Origin: Paractinoplanes bogorensis
Lineage (GTDB): Bacteria > Actinomycetota > Actinomycetes > Mycobacteriales > Micromonosporaceae
Length of the DNA stretch: 64,000 nt
Direction of reading: 5' to 3'
Assembly: GCF_018829635.1 (NCBI RefSeq)
Contig: NZ_JAHKKG010000004.1
Coordinates: 434,001-498,000 of the forward strand
Below are positions 43,992 to 52,743 of this stretch, in pieces (positions within the stretch are counted from its first letter, which is position 1; every line of letters starts with the position of its first letter). The translations under genes were made by a program, and so were the position numbers. The notes under the pieces were generated by a model that made no database searches, had not been told where the DNA came from, and saw nothing but the letters and a program-made list of their open reading frames with translations.

Positions 43992-44174
43992 ATGGCACAC
44001 GACAACCCCGCCACGGAGCGGATCCCGAGAGACCTCGCGTCGATCGCCCAGATGCTCGGTGTTCCCACACCGGACTGGACTGAACAGGATGAAGCCGACT
44101 ATCAGACATGGTTGCGAGAGGACGACGAGAAGCTTGCCGAAGTGATTGCCAGGCGAGCTGCGCGCGCCGGATGA
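43992..44174 (+). CDS. Small acidic protein, probable antitoxin partner
   Basis: This 60-residue protein is rich in acidic residues (PDWTEQDEADYQTW, REDDEKLAEV) with a basic end. I do not recognise a family. Its stop overlaps the start of a PIN-domain gene as ATGA, the usual antitoxin-toxin arrangement. Its size is consistent with an antitoxin, although no DNA-binding motif is evident. Confidence 0.55.
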   Translation: MAHDNPATERIPRDLASIAQMLGVPTPDWTEQDEADYQTWLREDDEKLAEVIARRAARAG

Positions 44175-44584
44175 CCACCCGCCACCCTCCGCGAGTGCTC
44201 GACGCTTCTGCCGTTGTCGAGCTCCTTCAGGGTCACCCGATGATGATGACTATGCTCGCCGACGCGCTGGCGGGCTGGATCAACATGCTTCTGCCGGCCA
44301 GCGCGATCGCGGAAGCGCAGGCCGCGGTCAGGCTGCCGGCCTCGACGTGGGATCACATCCTGCGTCTGCACGGCACTGTCGTTCTGGATCTCACCGGGCG
44401 CAACGCCTTGGAGGTCGGAATTTTCGCAAGTCCCCGACTCGAGCATCATCCTGTACAGCCGCTCCTGACCGGTCCGCTGATGGCCGGGCACGTCCTTCAG
44501 GAAGCCGTCGAGACCAAAGCCGTGATCTTCACCCGAATTCCCGAGTTGTACGGCGGTCATGACGTAGCGGTGAGAGCAATCTGA
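44171..44584 (+). CDS. PIN-domain toxin-like protein, catalytically degenerate
   Basis: This 137-residue protein opens RVLDASAVVELLQG and continues with LPASAIAEAQA, the first two acidic sites of PIN nucleases. The end aligns with the usual PIN close, but acids are missing: AGHVLQEA where D-A-H is normal, and TRIPELYGG where T-x-D-P-x-LY is normal. The nuclease site is therefore probably broken. It is coupled by ATGA to the small upstream gene and sits between the amine oxidase and gabT. Confidence 0.65.
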   Translation: MTTRHPPRVLDASAVVELLQGHPMMMTMLADALAGWINMLLPASAIAEAQAAVRLPASTWDHILRLHGTVVLDLTGRNALEVGIFASPRLEHHPVQPLLTGPLMAGHVLQEAVETKAVIFTRIPELYGGHDVAVRAI

Positions 44585-44597
44585 TCAATCTGACTGG

Positions 44598-44632
44598 CGG
44601 AGGGGGTTCGGGCCGTGTGTCCGGGCCCTCCG
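44598..44632 (+). terminator. Weak hairpin after the PIN gene
   Basis: CGGAGGG and CCCTCCG pair across a 21-base GC-rich loop, 13 bases after the stop. The remainder of the 208-base gap before gabT holds AAGGAG at 44780-44785 and no clear promoter. Confidence 0.35.
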
Positions 44633-44792
44633 TCGTTCCCGTGGGCGTGTTGTACCGACTACGCACAGTCAGTTTCGGCGTTCGGCAAGGCTGGTGCGGG
44701 TCGTTGAGGTAACGCGGAAATAGTTGTTCCGACTCTTGCGTGCGACGGAATCAGTGAAATGATCGGGGCCACAAGCTTGAAGGAGTTGAGCC

Positions 44793-46082
44793 ATGGCCTC
44801 GTCGGCCGAGTTGCACAAGCGCCGCGCCGCGGTTGTCGCCCGCGGGGTCAGCAGCATGATCCCGTCGTATGTGAGCGAGGCCGCCGGCGGCACGATGACC
44901 GATGTGGACGGGCGCGAGTGGATCGACTTCGCGGCCGGCATCGCGGTCACCAACGTCGGCAACGCCGCGCCCAAGGTCGTCGCGGCGGTGCAGGCTCAGG
45001 TCGAGCGGTTCACGCACACGTGCTTCATGATCGCGCCGTACGAGCAGTATGTCGCGGTCTGCGAGGAGCTGGCGGCGCTCACCCCGGGTGACTTCGAGAA
45101 GCGGTCGGCCCTGTTCAACTCGGGCGCCGAGGCGGTCGAAAATGCCGTGAAGATCGCCCGGCACGCCACCGGGCGGCAGGCCGTCGTCGTGTTCGACCAC
45201 GCCTACCACGGGCGCACGAACCTCACGATGGCGCTGACGGCCAAGGTCATGCCGTACAAGCAGGGGTTCGGGCCGTTCGCGGGGGAGATCTACCGCGTCG
45301 CCATGTCCTATCCGCTGCGTGACGGGCGGAACGGGGCCGAGGCGGCCGCCTTCGCGATCGGGCAGATCGAGAAGACGGTGGGCGCGAGCAATGTCGCCGC
45401 CGTGCTGATCGAGCCGATCCAGGGCGAGGGCGGCTTCATCGTGCCGGCCGAGGGCTTCCTGCCGGCCATCGCGGCGTGGAGCAAAGCGGCCGGTGCCGTG
45501 TACATCGCCGACGAGATCCAGACGGGCTTCTGCCGTACGGGGGAATGGTTCGCCTCCACCCACGACGGCGTCGAGCCGGACCTGATCACCACGGCCAAGG
45601 GCATCGCGGGCGGATTGCCGCTGGCGGCGGTCACCGGCCGGGCCGAGATCATGGATGCCGTGCACCCGGGGGGACTCGGCGGCACGTACGGGGGAAACCC
45701 GATCGCCTGCGCCGCCGCGCTCGCCTCGATCGAGACGATGCGTGAGCTCGACCTGGCCGCGGCCGCCCGCCGCATCGAGTCGATCGCCCGGCCCCGGCTG
45801 GAGGCCCTGGCCGCCAAGCACCCCTCGATCGCCGAGGTGCGCGGACGCGGCGCGATGCTCGCCCTCGAGGTCGTGATACCCGGCGAGGACGGCCCGGCAG
45901 GCCCGGCGCCGGACGCCGCAGCCACCGCCGCGGTCGCCAAGGCCGCGCACGAGCTGGGCCTGCTCCTGCTGACCTGCGGCACCTACGGCAACGTGATCAG
46001 GCTGCTGCCGCCGCTGATCATCTCCGACGAGGAGCTCGATCGCGGACTCACGCTGCTCGAACAAGCTTTCGCCACCATTTAG
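44793..46082 (+). CDS. gabT: 4-aminobutyrate (GABA) aminotransferase
   Basis: This 429-residue class-III aminotransferase has FNSGAEAVENAVKIARHATG, DHAYHGRTNLTMALTAK, the metal/PLP-side IADEIQTGFCRTGEWF and the Schiff-base lysine in ITTAKGIAGGLPLAAV. The GEGGF motif after EPIQ is typical of GabT. It converts GABA plus 2-oxoglutarate to succinate semialdehyde and glutamate. AAGGAG precedes the ATG. It follows the expected aminobutyraldehyde step; the next enzyme, succinate-semialdehyde dehydrogenase, is not seen in the window. Confidence 0.9.
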   Translation: MASSAELHKRRAAVVARGVSSMIPSYVSEAAGGTMTDVDGREWIDFAAGIAVTNVGNAAPKVVAAVQAQVERFTHTCFMIAPYEQYVAVCEELAALTPGDFEKRSALFNSGAEAVENAVKIARHATGRQAVVVFDHAYHGRTNLTMALTAKVMPYKQGFGPFAGEIYRVAMSYPLRDGRNGAEAAAFAIGQIEKTVGASNVAAVLIEPIQGEGGFIVPAEGFLPAIAAWSKAAGAVYIADEIQTGFCRTGEWFASTHDGVEPDLITTAKGIAGGLPLAAVTGRAEIMDAVHPGGLGGTYGGNPIACAAALASIETMRELDLAAAARRIESIARPRLEALAAKHPSIAEVRGRGAMLALEVVIPGEDGPAGPAPDAAATAAVAKAAHELGLLLLTCGTYGNVIRLLPPLIISDEELDRGLTLLEQAFATI

Positions 46083-46100
46083 GAAATCAGGAGCCCCCCG

Positions 46101-47483
46101 TTGACCGACCTTCAGTCACCTGACTACGAGAAGCTGGCCGGCGCCGCCCGCGACCACCTGTGGATGCACTTCACCCGGCTGTCGTCCTACCAGAAGGCCG
46201 ACGTCCCGATGATCGTGCGCGGCGACGGCTGCTACGTCTGGGACTCCCACGGCCGGCGCTACCTCGACGGCCTGTCCGCCCTGTTCGTCGTGCAGACCGG
46301 CCACGGCCGCCAGGAACTGGCCGAGGCCGCCGCCAAGCAGGCCGGCGAGCTGGCCTACTTCCCGATCTGGTCGTACGCGCACCCCAAGGCGGTCGAGCTC
46401 GCCGCCCGCCTGGCCGACCTGACCCCGGGCGACCTCAACCGCGTCTTCTTCACCACCGGCGGCTCCGAGGCCGTCGAGTCGGCCTGGAAGCTGGCCCGCT
46501 CCTACTTCAAGCGGACCGGCAAGCCGACCAAGACCAAGGTGCTGTCCCGCAACATCGCCTACCACGGCACCTCGATGGGCGCCCTGTCGATCACCGGCAT
46601 CCCGGCCCTCAAGCAGGACTTCGAGCCGCTCGTGCCGTCGACGTTCCGGGTGCCGAACACCAACTACTACCGTCGCCCCGACGAGCGCATGTCGCTCGAG
46701 GAGTTCGGCGTGTGGGCGGCCGACCGGATCGCCGAGGCGATCGAGTTCGAGGGCCCCGACACGGTCGCCGCCGTGTTCCTCGAGCCGGTGCAGAACGCGG
46801 GCGGCTGCTTCCCGCCGCCGCCCGGCTACTTCCAGCGGGTCCGCGAGATCTGCGACCGGTACGACGTCCTCATGGTCTCGGACGACGTGATCAGCGGCTT
46901 CGGCCGGCTCGGCGAGTACTTCGGTGGTCACCGCTACGGCTACACCCCCGACATCATCACCGTGGCCAAGGGTCTGACCAGTGGTTACGTGCCGCTCGGG
47001 GCGATGATCGCGTCGGAGCGTCTGGCCGAGCCGTTCCTCGAGGGCACCAACTGGTTCGCGCACGGCATCACCTACGGCGGACACCCGGTCGGCTCGGCGG
47101 TGGCGCTCGCGAACCTCGACATCATGGAACGCGAGAACCTCAACCAGCACGTACGGGAGAACAGCGACCTGTTCCGCTCCTACCTCGACCGGCTGAGCGA
47201 CCTGCCGATCGTGGGCGACGTCCGCGGTGACGGCTACTTCTTCGGCATCGAGCTGGTGAAGGACAAGGCCACCAAGGAGACGTTCAACGAGGAGGAGTCG
47301 GAGCGGCTGCTGCGCGGCTTCCTGTCGTCGGCGCTGTTCGAGGCCGGCCTGTACTGCCGCGCCGACGACCGCGGCGACCCGGTGATCCAGCTGGCGCCGC
47401 CGCTGATCGCGGGGGAGGCCCAGTTCGCCGAGATCGAGCAGATCCTGCGTTCCGTTCTGACCGAGGCGTCGAACCGGCTTTAA
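46101..47483 (+). CDS. Class-III aminotransferase, putrescine:pyruvate (SpuC)-like
   Basis: This 460-residue enzyme has TTGGSEAVESAWKLARSYF, NIAYHGTSMGALSITG, DDVISGFGRLGEYFGG and the PLP lysine in ITVAKGLTSGYVPLGAM. The overall motif set fits polyamine/omega-aminotransferases such as SpuC. It could make 4-aminobutanal from putrescine for the dehydrogenase at 36959. The start is TTG 46101 with AGGAG eight bases upstream, 18 bases after gabT. A strong terminator follows. Confidence 0.83.
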   Translation: MTDLQSPDYEKLAGAARDHLWMHFTRLSSYQKADVPMIVRGDGCYVWDSHGRRYLDGLSALFVVQTGHGRQELAEAAAKQAGELAYFPIWSYAHPKAVELAARLADLTPGDLNRVFFTTGGSEAVESAWKLARSYFKRTGKPTKTKVLSRNIAYHGTSMGALSITGIPALKQDFEPLVPSTFRVPNTNYYRRPDERMSLEEFGVWAADRIAEAIEFEGPDTVAAVFLEPVQNAGGCFPPPPGYFQRVREICDRYDVLMVSDDVISGFGRLGEYFGGHRYGYTPDIITVAKGLTSGYVPLGAMIASERLAEPFLEGTNWFAHGITYGGHPVGSAVALANLDIMERENLNQHVRENSDLFRSYLDRLSDLPIVGDVRGDGYFFGIELVKDKATKETFNEEESERLLRGFLSSALFEAGLYCRADDRGDPVIQLAPPLIAGEAQFAEIEQILRSVLTEASNRL

Positions 47484-47498
47484 ACGCACCAAGGGGCA

Positions 47499-47531
47499 TC
47501 GGGCCGCCACGGGTTTCCTGTGGCGGCCCGA
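47499..47531. terminator. Strong bidirectional terminator hairpin
   Basis: TCGGGCCGCCAC and GTGGCGGCCCGA pair perfectly over 12 bp with a 9-base loop, centred between two convergent genes. It can end transcription from both sides. Confidence 0.85.
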
Positions 47532-47559
47532 GCACGTCTACGGCCATCGGCAATCAGGT

Positions 47560-48744
47560 TCAGGCCTCGGCGGCCCGCAAAGCGCCCCGGTGCTTCTGCC
47601 ACATGCCGGCCAGCACGGTGGCCACCAGCAGCACAGTCACGGCGATCACGGACAGGATCGGCTCCAGGGACTCGGCGAAACCGAGCGCGGCGATCAACGG
47701 GATCACGGCGGTCGGCCACGGCCACGCCGCGTGCCAGTCGCCTGAAGTGCCCCACATGACCACGGCCACGCCGGCCAGGAACAGGGCGACGCCGCCGTGC
47801 AAGGCCCAGCGGCCGGAGTCGTCGAGGGCGCCCGCCGGGTGCACGATGAACTGCTCGATGCCGACGGCGGCGATGGCCAGGCCCACGATCAGCGGCAGAT
47901 GCCCGTACAGGTAGGCGTCGGCCACCCCGTTCTCCTGGTCGTCGCCGTCCTCGACCAGTTCCTTCTTGCCGGCCGCGCCGCCCAGGTCGAAGTAGATCCA
48001 CCACAGGGTGGCGACGGCGGCGAACGCGACCACGGCCGAGATCACCGAGTTTGCCACCCAGTGCTGCTCGTGCACGCCGACCGCGATCGAGCGGACCGAC
48101 TCGCCCAGCACGAGGATGACGAACAGCGCGAACCGCTCCGGCAGGTGATCCAGGTGCAGCGGGGTGTTGTCGCCGAGCCGGGTGGCGACCAGCGGGGCGA
48201 GCGCTTCGACGAGGATGCCGGCGCCCCACAGGACGTACCGGGGAAGGCCCTGCAGGGGTAGAGACGCGGTCCACAGCACGGTGGCTGCGGCGGCGCCGGT
48301 GAGGTAGACGGCGATGGTGTGGCGCGCGTCGGGGACGTGGCGCCACGCACGGGCGTACAGGAGAAGCAGGATGACCCGGGTGGCCAGGTAACACAGCGCG
48401 AACTGGGTGCCCTCACTGCCGGTGGCGGCCTGCGCCGAGGCGGCCATGCCGATCACCGCGCCCGCCGCGCCGAGTTTGGCCAGGCGGTAGATGACGTCGT
48501 TGGTGTCGAAGCGGTTGGCGTACAACGTGGTGGTCACCCACGACCACCACGTGACGACCAGCAGCGCGGCGAAGACCGAGGCGCCGCCGAGGCTGAGGTT
48601 GCCCGCGAACGAGCGCGCCAGCTGATCGACGACCAGCACGTAGGCGAGGTCGAAGAACAGCTCGAGACGGGAGGCGCCGCGTTCCTTCTCCGTACGCAAG
48701 CGCGGCGGTCTGATCAGCGGTGCGGGCCGCTCCTCGGTGGTCAC
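47560..48744 (-). CDS. LtrA (low temperature requirement A)-like membrane protein
   Basis: This 394-residue protein has about eleven hydrophobic helices. The opening SRLELFFDLAYVLVVDQLARS is the LtrA signature, followed by WWSWVTTTLYANRFDTND and LPERFALFVILVLGESVRSI. The family's function is unknown; it was named for a cold-growth phenotype in Listeria. GTG 48744 is preferred because longer in-frame starts run into the upstream esterase gene's end. It is probably in the same transcript as the esterase. Confidence 0.85.
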   Translation of the reverse strand: MTTEERPAPLIRPPRLRTEKERGASRLELFFDLAYVLVVDQLARSFAGNLSLGGASVFAALLVVTWWSWVTTTLYANRFDTNDVIYRLAKLGAAGAVIGMAASAQAATGSEGTQFALCYLATRVILLLLYARAWRHVPDARHTIAVYLTGAAAATVLWTASLPLQGLPRYVLWGAGILVEALAPLVATRLGDNTPLHLDHLPERFALFVILVLGESVRSIAVGVHEQHWVANSVISAVVAFAAVATLWWIYFDLGGAAGKKELVEDGDDQENGVADAYLYGHLPLIVGLAIAAVGIEQFIVHPAGALDDSGRWALHGGVALFLAGVAVVMWGTSGDWHAAWPWPTAVIPLIAALGFAESLEPILSVIAVTVLLVATVLAGMWQKHRGALRAAEA

Positions 48745-48773
48745 GGGGCCGGTTTTCCCCGGCGGCGGTTCTT

Positions 48774-50030
48774 CTATGCCCGCTGCCGGGCCATCCACTG
48801 CCATACGTGCAGGCCGTTCTGCGCCGGGTCGTTGCGGGCCACGTAGATCCACGACCAGTGGCCCGGGAACTGGTGACCGTTCCAGATCACGTGGTCGTAC
48901 AGGCTCAGCAGTGAACCCGGGATCAGGTCGTGGGCGTGGATCGTGTTCGGCTCGGGCGCCACCGTGTCGTCGTCACGCGAGGCGACCAGCCAGGTCGGCG
49001 TGTCGATCGCGGCCAGCTCGGCGTCGGTGATCAGCCGCGGGCCGCCGGCCTGCAACGACTGCACCACCCCGCAGATCGGCACCGAAGCGGCGAACAGATC
49101 CGGATAGGCGACCGTCATCTCCATGCTCATGTAGCCACCGTTGCTGCAGCCCACGACATAGATCCGATCAGGATCAACGTCTTTCCGGCGTACGACGTCA
49201 CGAATGATCTCGCGGATCTGGGGTGCGAAGCGGGGCCCGTCCTCCATCCAGAAGGACTGGCTCTGCGGCGCCACCACGTAGGCCCCGCCGAAGATGCGCT
49301 GCGCCTCCGGGGTGGCGAAGCCGAGCGCCCCGCGGTTGGCCCGCAGCTGCGACTCGTTGTCGTAGTAGTTGTCGGGCAGCGACGCGCCCTCGCCACCGCC
49401 GTGCAGCCACACGACGAGCGGGCGGCGACCGCGGCGGGCATGCGGCTCGAACAGGCGGTACTTCATGCCTGACCGCGACACGCCGTAGCCGAACGCGTCG
49501 ACCTCGGGATCGGACAGCCCGCCCTGCACGAACCTGCTCACCGTGACCGCCCGGCCGTCACGCAGCACCAGCGGGGAGTTCTGCGTGATCGTGTAGACCA
49601 GATCGAGCCGGACGTTGCGCCCCTTGCTCGCGATGTAACCGAGCGTGCCCCCGCCGACCTGGCCCTCGGCGTAGCTGAGCTCGAGCACGACATTGCCGTG
49701 CCGGTCGAGCCGGGCCGCGGTGACCGGGCGGTCGAGGTCGTACTCGCTGAAGATCTGATCACCCGGGGCGATCGGAATCGGGCTGGTGGCCTTGGCGTGC
49801 ACGGTGAACATGCCGGTGGTGAGGCGGGCCGGATCGATGCGCCCGAGCCGGGCCGTGCGCAGGGTGACCGAGGTGACCTGCTCACCGCCGTCGAGCACCT
49901 GGGCGTCCAGCTCGAACTCGACATGCTTGCGGTCACCGCCGGCCTGGGCTGCGGAAACGGGGAGAGCAAGCCCGGCCGCGGCGCCCGCTCCCACGGCCAG
50001 AACGGATCGGCGGCTGATCGTCGTGGCCAT
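48774..50030 (-). CDS. Tat-exported esterase/peptidase of the alpha/beta hydrolase fold (PHB depolymerase-like)
   Basis: This 418-residue protein has a twin-arginine signal (SRRSVLAVGAGAAAGLALP... AQA) and a beta-rich N-terminal domain of about 150 residues. A hydrolase domain follows: LVVWLHGGGEG for the oxyanion hole, nucleophile in VVGCSNGGYMSM, acid in ASRDDDTVAPEPN, and histidine in VIWNGHQFPGHWSW. It resembles depolymerase-type esterases and prolyl-oligopeptidase-like hydrolases. Substrate unknown. It is transcribed toward LtrA. Confidence 0.83.
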   Translation of the reverse strand: MATTISRRSVLAVGAGAAAGLALPVSAAQAGGDRKHVEFELDAQVLDGGEQVTSVTLRTARLGRIDPARLTTGMFTVHAKATSPIPIAPGDQIFSEYDLDRPVTAARLDRHGNVVLELSYAEGQVGGGTLGYIASKGRNVRLDLVYTITQNSPLVLRDGRAVTVSRFVQGGLSDPEVDAFGYGVSRSGMKYRLFEPHARRGRRPLVVWLHGGGEGASLPDNYYDNESQLRANRGALGFATPEAQRIFGGAYVVAPQSQSFWMEDGPRFAPQIREIIRDVVRRKDVDPDRIYVVGCSNGGYMSMEMTVAYPDLFAASVPICGVVQSLQAGGPRLITDAELAAIDTPTWLVASRDDDTVAPEPNTIHAHDLIPGSLLSLYDHVIWNGHQFPGHWSWIYVARNDPAQNGLHVWQWMARQRA

Positions 50031-50126
50031 CGGAACTCCTTTGTTTCGCCCTCGTTACAGTGATGCTGGTCTATCACGGATGCATCGCCCGGCGGAAGGT
50101 GGCGGGCCGCAAGGTAGGTTGGGTGG

Positions 50127-50939
50127 GTGAGGCTGCATGTCGGGTGCGCGCAGTGGACGCACAAGGCGTGGCCGGTGGCGGCCGGCGAGAAGCTGCGGTC
50201 CTACGCCGAACGGTGCAATGCGGTCGAGGGCAACACGACGTTCTATGCCACCCCGTCGCGGGCGGTGGCGGCCGACTGGGCCGATCAGACGCCGCCCGAC
50301 TTTCGGTTCGTGCTCAAGTTTCCGCGCCTCGTCACCCATGAGTCGCGCCTCGCCGGTGGTGGGGAGGCGTTGCGCGGCTTTCTCGACGCGATCGAGCCGC
50401 TCGGGCCGCGCGTGCACGCGCTGTGGATCCAGCTGCCGGCCTCGTTCGGGCCGGCCGATCTGCCCGCGCTCGAGACTTTCCTGCAGCGGGCGCCGGCCGC
50501 CTACCGTTACGCGGTCGAGGTCCGGCACCCCGATTTCGCCGCGCACCCGGGCGCTCTCGAGCGGGTGCTGACCGCCGCCGGCGCCGAGTGGGTCCCCTTC
50601 GACACCAGCGTGATGTTCGCGAGCCCGCCGACCAGCGATGCCGAGCGTGACGCCTGGCAGAAGAAACCCCGTCTTCCCGTACGCCCGCAAGCGCTCACCG
50701 ACCGGCCGATCATCCGCTATCTGGGGCGGGACGACCCTTCCCGTACGGTCGAGGGCTGGCAACGCTGGCTCCCCGTCGTCGTGGGATGGCTGCGGGAAGG
50801 CCGCTCGCCGACGGTCTTTGTGCACACCCCCGACAACGCCGAGGCGCCGGCCCTGGCTCGTCGCTTCCACGCCGAGGTGGCCGCCCTGGTGCCGGGCCTC
50901 GAGCCGCTGCCCGAACCGGTGCCGACGACCCTGTTCTAA
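50127..50939 (+). CDS. DUF72 family protein
   Basis: This 270-residue protein of TIM-barrel fold begins LHVGCAQWTHKAWP and has YAERCNAVEGNTTFYATPS, the conserved DUF72 entry with a glutamate and aromatic pocket. FRFVLKFPRLVTHE and a late FVHTPDNAEAPALAR follow. Function is not established across the family. GTG 50127 is immediately followed by the conserved strand. Its last 4 bases overlap the convergent TetR stop. Confidence 0.85.
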   Translation: MRLHVGCAQWTHKAWPVAAGEKLRSYAERCNAVEGNTTFYATPSRAVAADWADQTPPDFRFVLKFPRLVTHESRLAGGGEALRGFLDAIEPLGPRVHALWIQLPASFGPADLPALETFLQRAPAAYRYAVEVRHPDFAAHPGALERVLTAAGAEWVPFDTSVMFASPPTSDAERDAWQKKPRLPVRPQALTDRPIIRYLGRDDPSRTVEGWQRWLPVVVGWLREGRSPTVFVHTPDNAEAPALARRFHAEVAALVPGLEPLPEPVPTTLF

Positions 50940-51481
50940 GCGTCTAGCAGCGCCGCGGTGACCGGCGCGCCGGTGACCAGCACCCGGTAGTGGATCGGGC
51001 CGACCGCGCGGTCGACCAGCAGGTCGATGTCGGCGTCGGCCGGCAGCTCACCTCGCGTCACCGCTCGCTCGAACGGCACCCGGTCACGCGCCCGCAGCAA
51101 CGGCAGGATCTCGGACCGCAGCCGGAGGGCCAGGCCCGGGTCGTGCTGCGCCTGGCCGACCAGCGCCCGGAACACCGCCCCGGCGTCCGACACCTCGAGA
51201 AACCGGACGAGTTCCTCCAGGTGGGCCCGCAGATCGGTGCCGAAGCTCCCGGTGTCGGGCAACGTCAACTCCTGCACGGCGTCGGCCACGAACGCGTCGA
51301 CCAGGATGTCCGTCTTCGAGCGCCACCACCGGTAGATCGTCTGCTTGGCCACGCCGGCCCGGCCGGCGATGCCCTCGATGGTGACCCGGGCGTAGCCGAT
51401 CTCGGCCACCAGGTCGTCCGCCGCCTGGAGCACGGCCTCGCGGGCCGCCTCGCTCCGGCCGTGCCGGTTGCCGTGGTGCAC
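50936..51481 (-). CDS. TetR-family regulator of the divergent methyltransferase
   Basis: This 181-residue protein has a helix-turn-helix in the first 50 residues (VTIEGIAGRAGVAKQTIYRWWRSK) and a C-terminal helical domain of the TetR_C type (RSEILPLLRARDRVPFERAV). The GTG start at 51481 is 15 bases from a perfect 20-bp palindrome. The regulator therefore probably represses itself and the methyltransferase on the other strand. Confidence 0.88.
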   Translation of the reverse strand: MHHGNRHGRSEAAREAVLQAADDLVAEIGYARVTIEGIAGRAGVAKQTIYRWWRSKTDILVDAFVADAVQELTLPDTGSFGTDLRAHLEELVRFLEVSDAGAVFRALVGQAQHDPGLALRLRSEILPLLRARDRVPFERAVTRGELPADADIDLLVDRAVGPIHYRVLVTGAPVTAALLDA

Positions 51482-51496
51482 GGGCCACCTCTTCCC

Positions 51497-51516
51497 TAGA
51501 CGCTACGTTGCGTCTA
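51497..51516. promoter_or_regulatory. TetR operator in the divergent promoter
   Basis: TAGACGCTACGTTGCGTCTA has perfect 7-bp arms around a 6-base centre. It lies between the TetR GTG and the methyltransferase ATG, only 11 bases from the latter, so it must cover its -10 or start region. Confidence 0.8.
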
Positions 51517-51527
51517 CTCTACCCGGC

Positions 51528-52172
51528 ATGACGACGACATTGCACGACCCGGCCGTACGCGATCTGCTCGACCGGCTTTTCGCCGAGGCCGAGCGGGACG
51601 ACGAGCGCTCACCCGGCCGCCCCGCGCCCACGGTCACCGCCCAGGAGCGCTCGAACCTGCTCGAAGACATCTACATGCCGATCTCGGCGCGCGGCGGCGA
51701 CCTGCTCTACTCGCTGGTCCGGGGGATCCGGCCGGAGACCGTGGTCGAGTTCGGGACCTCGTACGGGATCTCCACGCTCTATCTCGCCGCGGCCGTGCGC
51801 GACAACGGCACCGGGCACGTCACCACCACCGAGCTCAGCGCGACCAAAGTGGACGCGGCCCGGGCCAACCTCACCGCGGCCGGGTTCCGTGACCTCGTGA
51901 CCGTGCTCCCGGGCGACGCGCTGACCACGCTCACCGCCGTCGCCGGCCCGATCGGGCTGGTGCTGCTCGACGGCTGGAAGGACCTGTGCCTGCCCGTCCT
52001 GCGCGCGCTCGAGGACCGGCTGGCCCCGGGCGCGATGGTGGTCGCCGACGATTCCACCTTCGAGTCGATGAGCGACTATCTCGCGTACGTGCGGGATCCG
52101 GCGAACGGCTACGTCAGCGTCGGCTTCCCGGTCGAGGACGGCATGGAACTCAGTTGCTGGACGGGCCGTTGA
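51528..52172 (+). CDS. O-methyltransferase (class I, SAM-dependent)
   Basis: This 214-residue protein has the SAM loop VVEFGTSYGISTLYLAAA, acidic end of strand 2 in TTTELSATK and D-G at LVLLDGWKDL, as in small-molecule O-methyltransferases (methyltransferase family 3/24). The N-terminal 50 residues are helical. It is controlled by the divergent TetR through the palindrome in the promoter. Substrate unknown. Confidence 0.83.
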   Translation: MTTTLHDPAVRDLLDRLFAEAERDDERSPGRPAPTVTAQERSNLLEDIYMPISARGGDLLYSLVRGIRPETVVEFGTSYGISTLYLAAAVRDNGTGHVTTTELSATKVDAARANLTAAGFRDLVTVLPGDALTTLTAVAGPIGLVLLDGWKDLCLPVLRALEDRLAPGAMVVADDSTFESMSDYLAYVRDPANGYVSVGFPVEDGMELSCWTGR

Positions 52173-52227
52173 TCTCGATCAATCGGCTGATGTGGAGGCC
52201 CGCGGCCGGCCGGTAGCGTTCGCCGTC

Positions 52228-52737
52228 GTGCGTGCCTTGTTCGTGATCGCCGTCGCCGCGCTGGCCGGCTTCATTCTCAGCCCGTTGCTCCGTGCGGAAG
52301 CCGACTGCACACCCACCCCCGCGGGCGCCCCCAAGGGCTTCAGCAAGGAGCAGGTCGCCAACGCGCGCCTGATCGTCGACCTCGGCACCGAGCGCCACGT
52401 GCCCGACGCGGGCCTGGTCATCGCGGTCGCCACCGCCATGCAGGAATCCAGCCTGCGCAACCTGCGGGGTGGCGACCGCGACTCGATCGGCCTGTTCCAG
52501 CAGCGGCCCAGCCAGGGCTGGGGCACGCCGAAGCAACTGTCCGATCCGGCCTATCAGACGCAGAAGTTCTACGACAAACTGCTGCGGGTGGACGGCTGGC
52601 AGAAGATGCGGGTCACCGAGGCCGCCCAGGCCGTGCAGGTCTCGGCGTTCCCCGAGGCCTACCAGAAGCACGTCCCGGCGGCCAAGCGTCTCGTCGAGTC
52701 GGTGGGCGGCGGCTCGGCGTCCTGCGCGGCCGTCTAG
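52228..52737 (+). CDS. Secreted or membrane-anchored transglycosylase-like protein
   Basis: From GTG 52228 the protein has 169 residues, starting with a basic residue and one hydrophobic helix (ALFVIAVAALAGFILSPLL). The body contains the lysozyme-like segment AVATAMQESSLRNLRGGDRDSIGLFQQRPSQGWG, with Glu in MQESS as the probable catalytic acid, as in the goose-lysozyme/SLT-like domains attached to actinomycete cell-wall hydrolases. An upstream in-frame GTG at 52192 would add 12 residues with no better ribosome-binding site. Cell wall turnover is inferred. Confidence 0.72.
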   Translation: MRALFVIAVAALAGFILSPLLRAEADCTPTPAGAPKGFSKEQVANARLIVDLGTERHVPDAGLVIAVATAMQESSLRNLRGGDRDSIGLFQQRPSQGWGTPKQLSDPAYQTQKFYDKLLRVDGWQKMRVTEAAQAVQVSAFPEAYQKHVPAAKRLVESVGGGSASCAAV

Positions 52738-52743
52738 CGCCCG

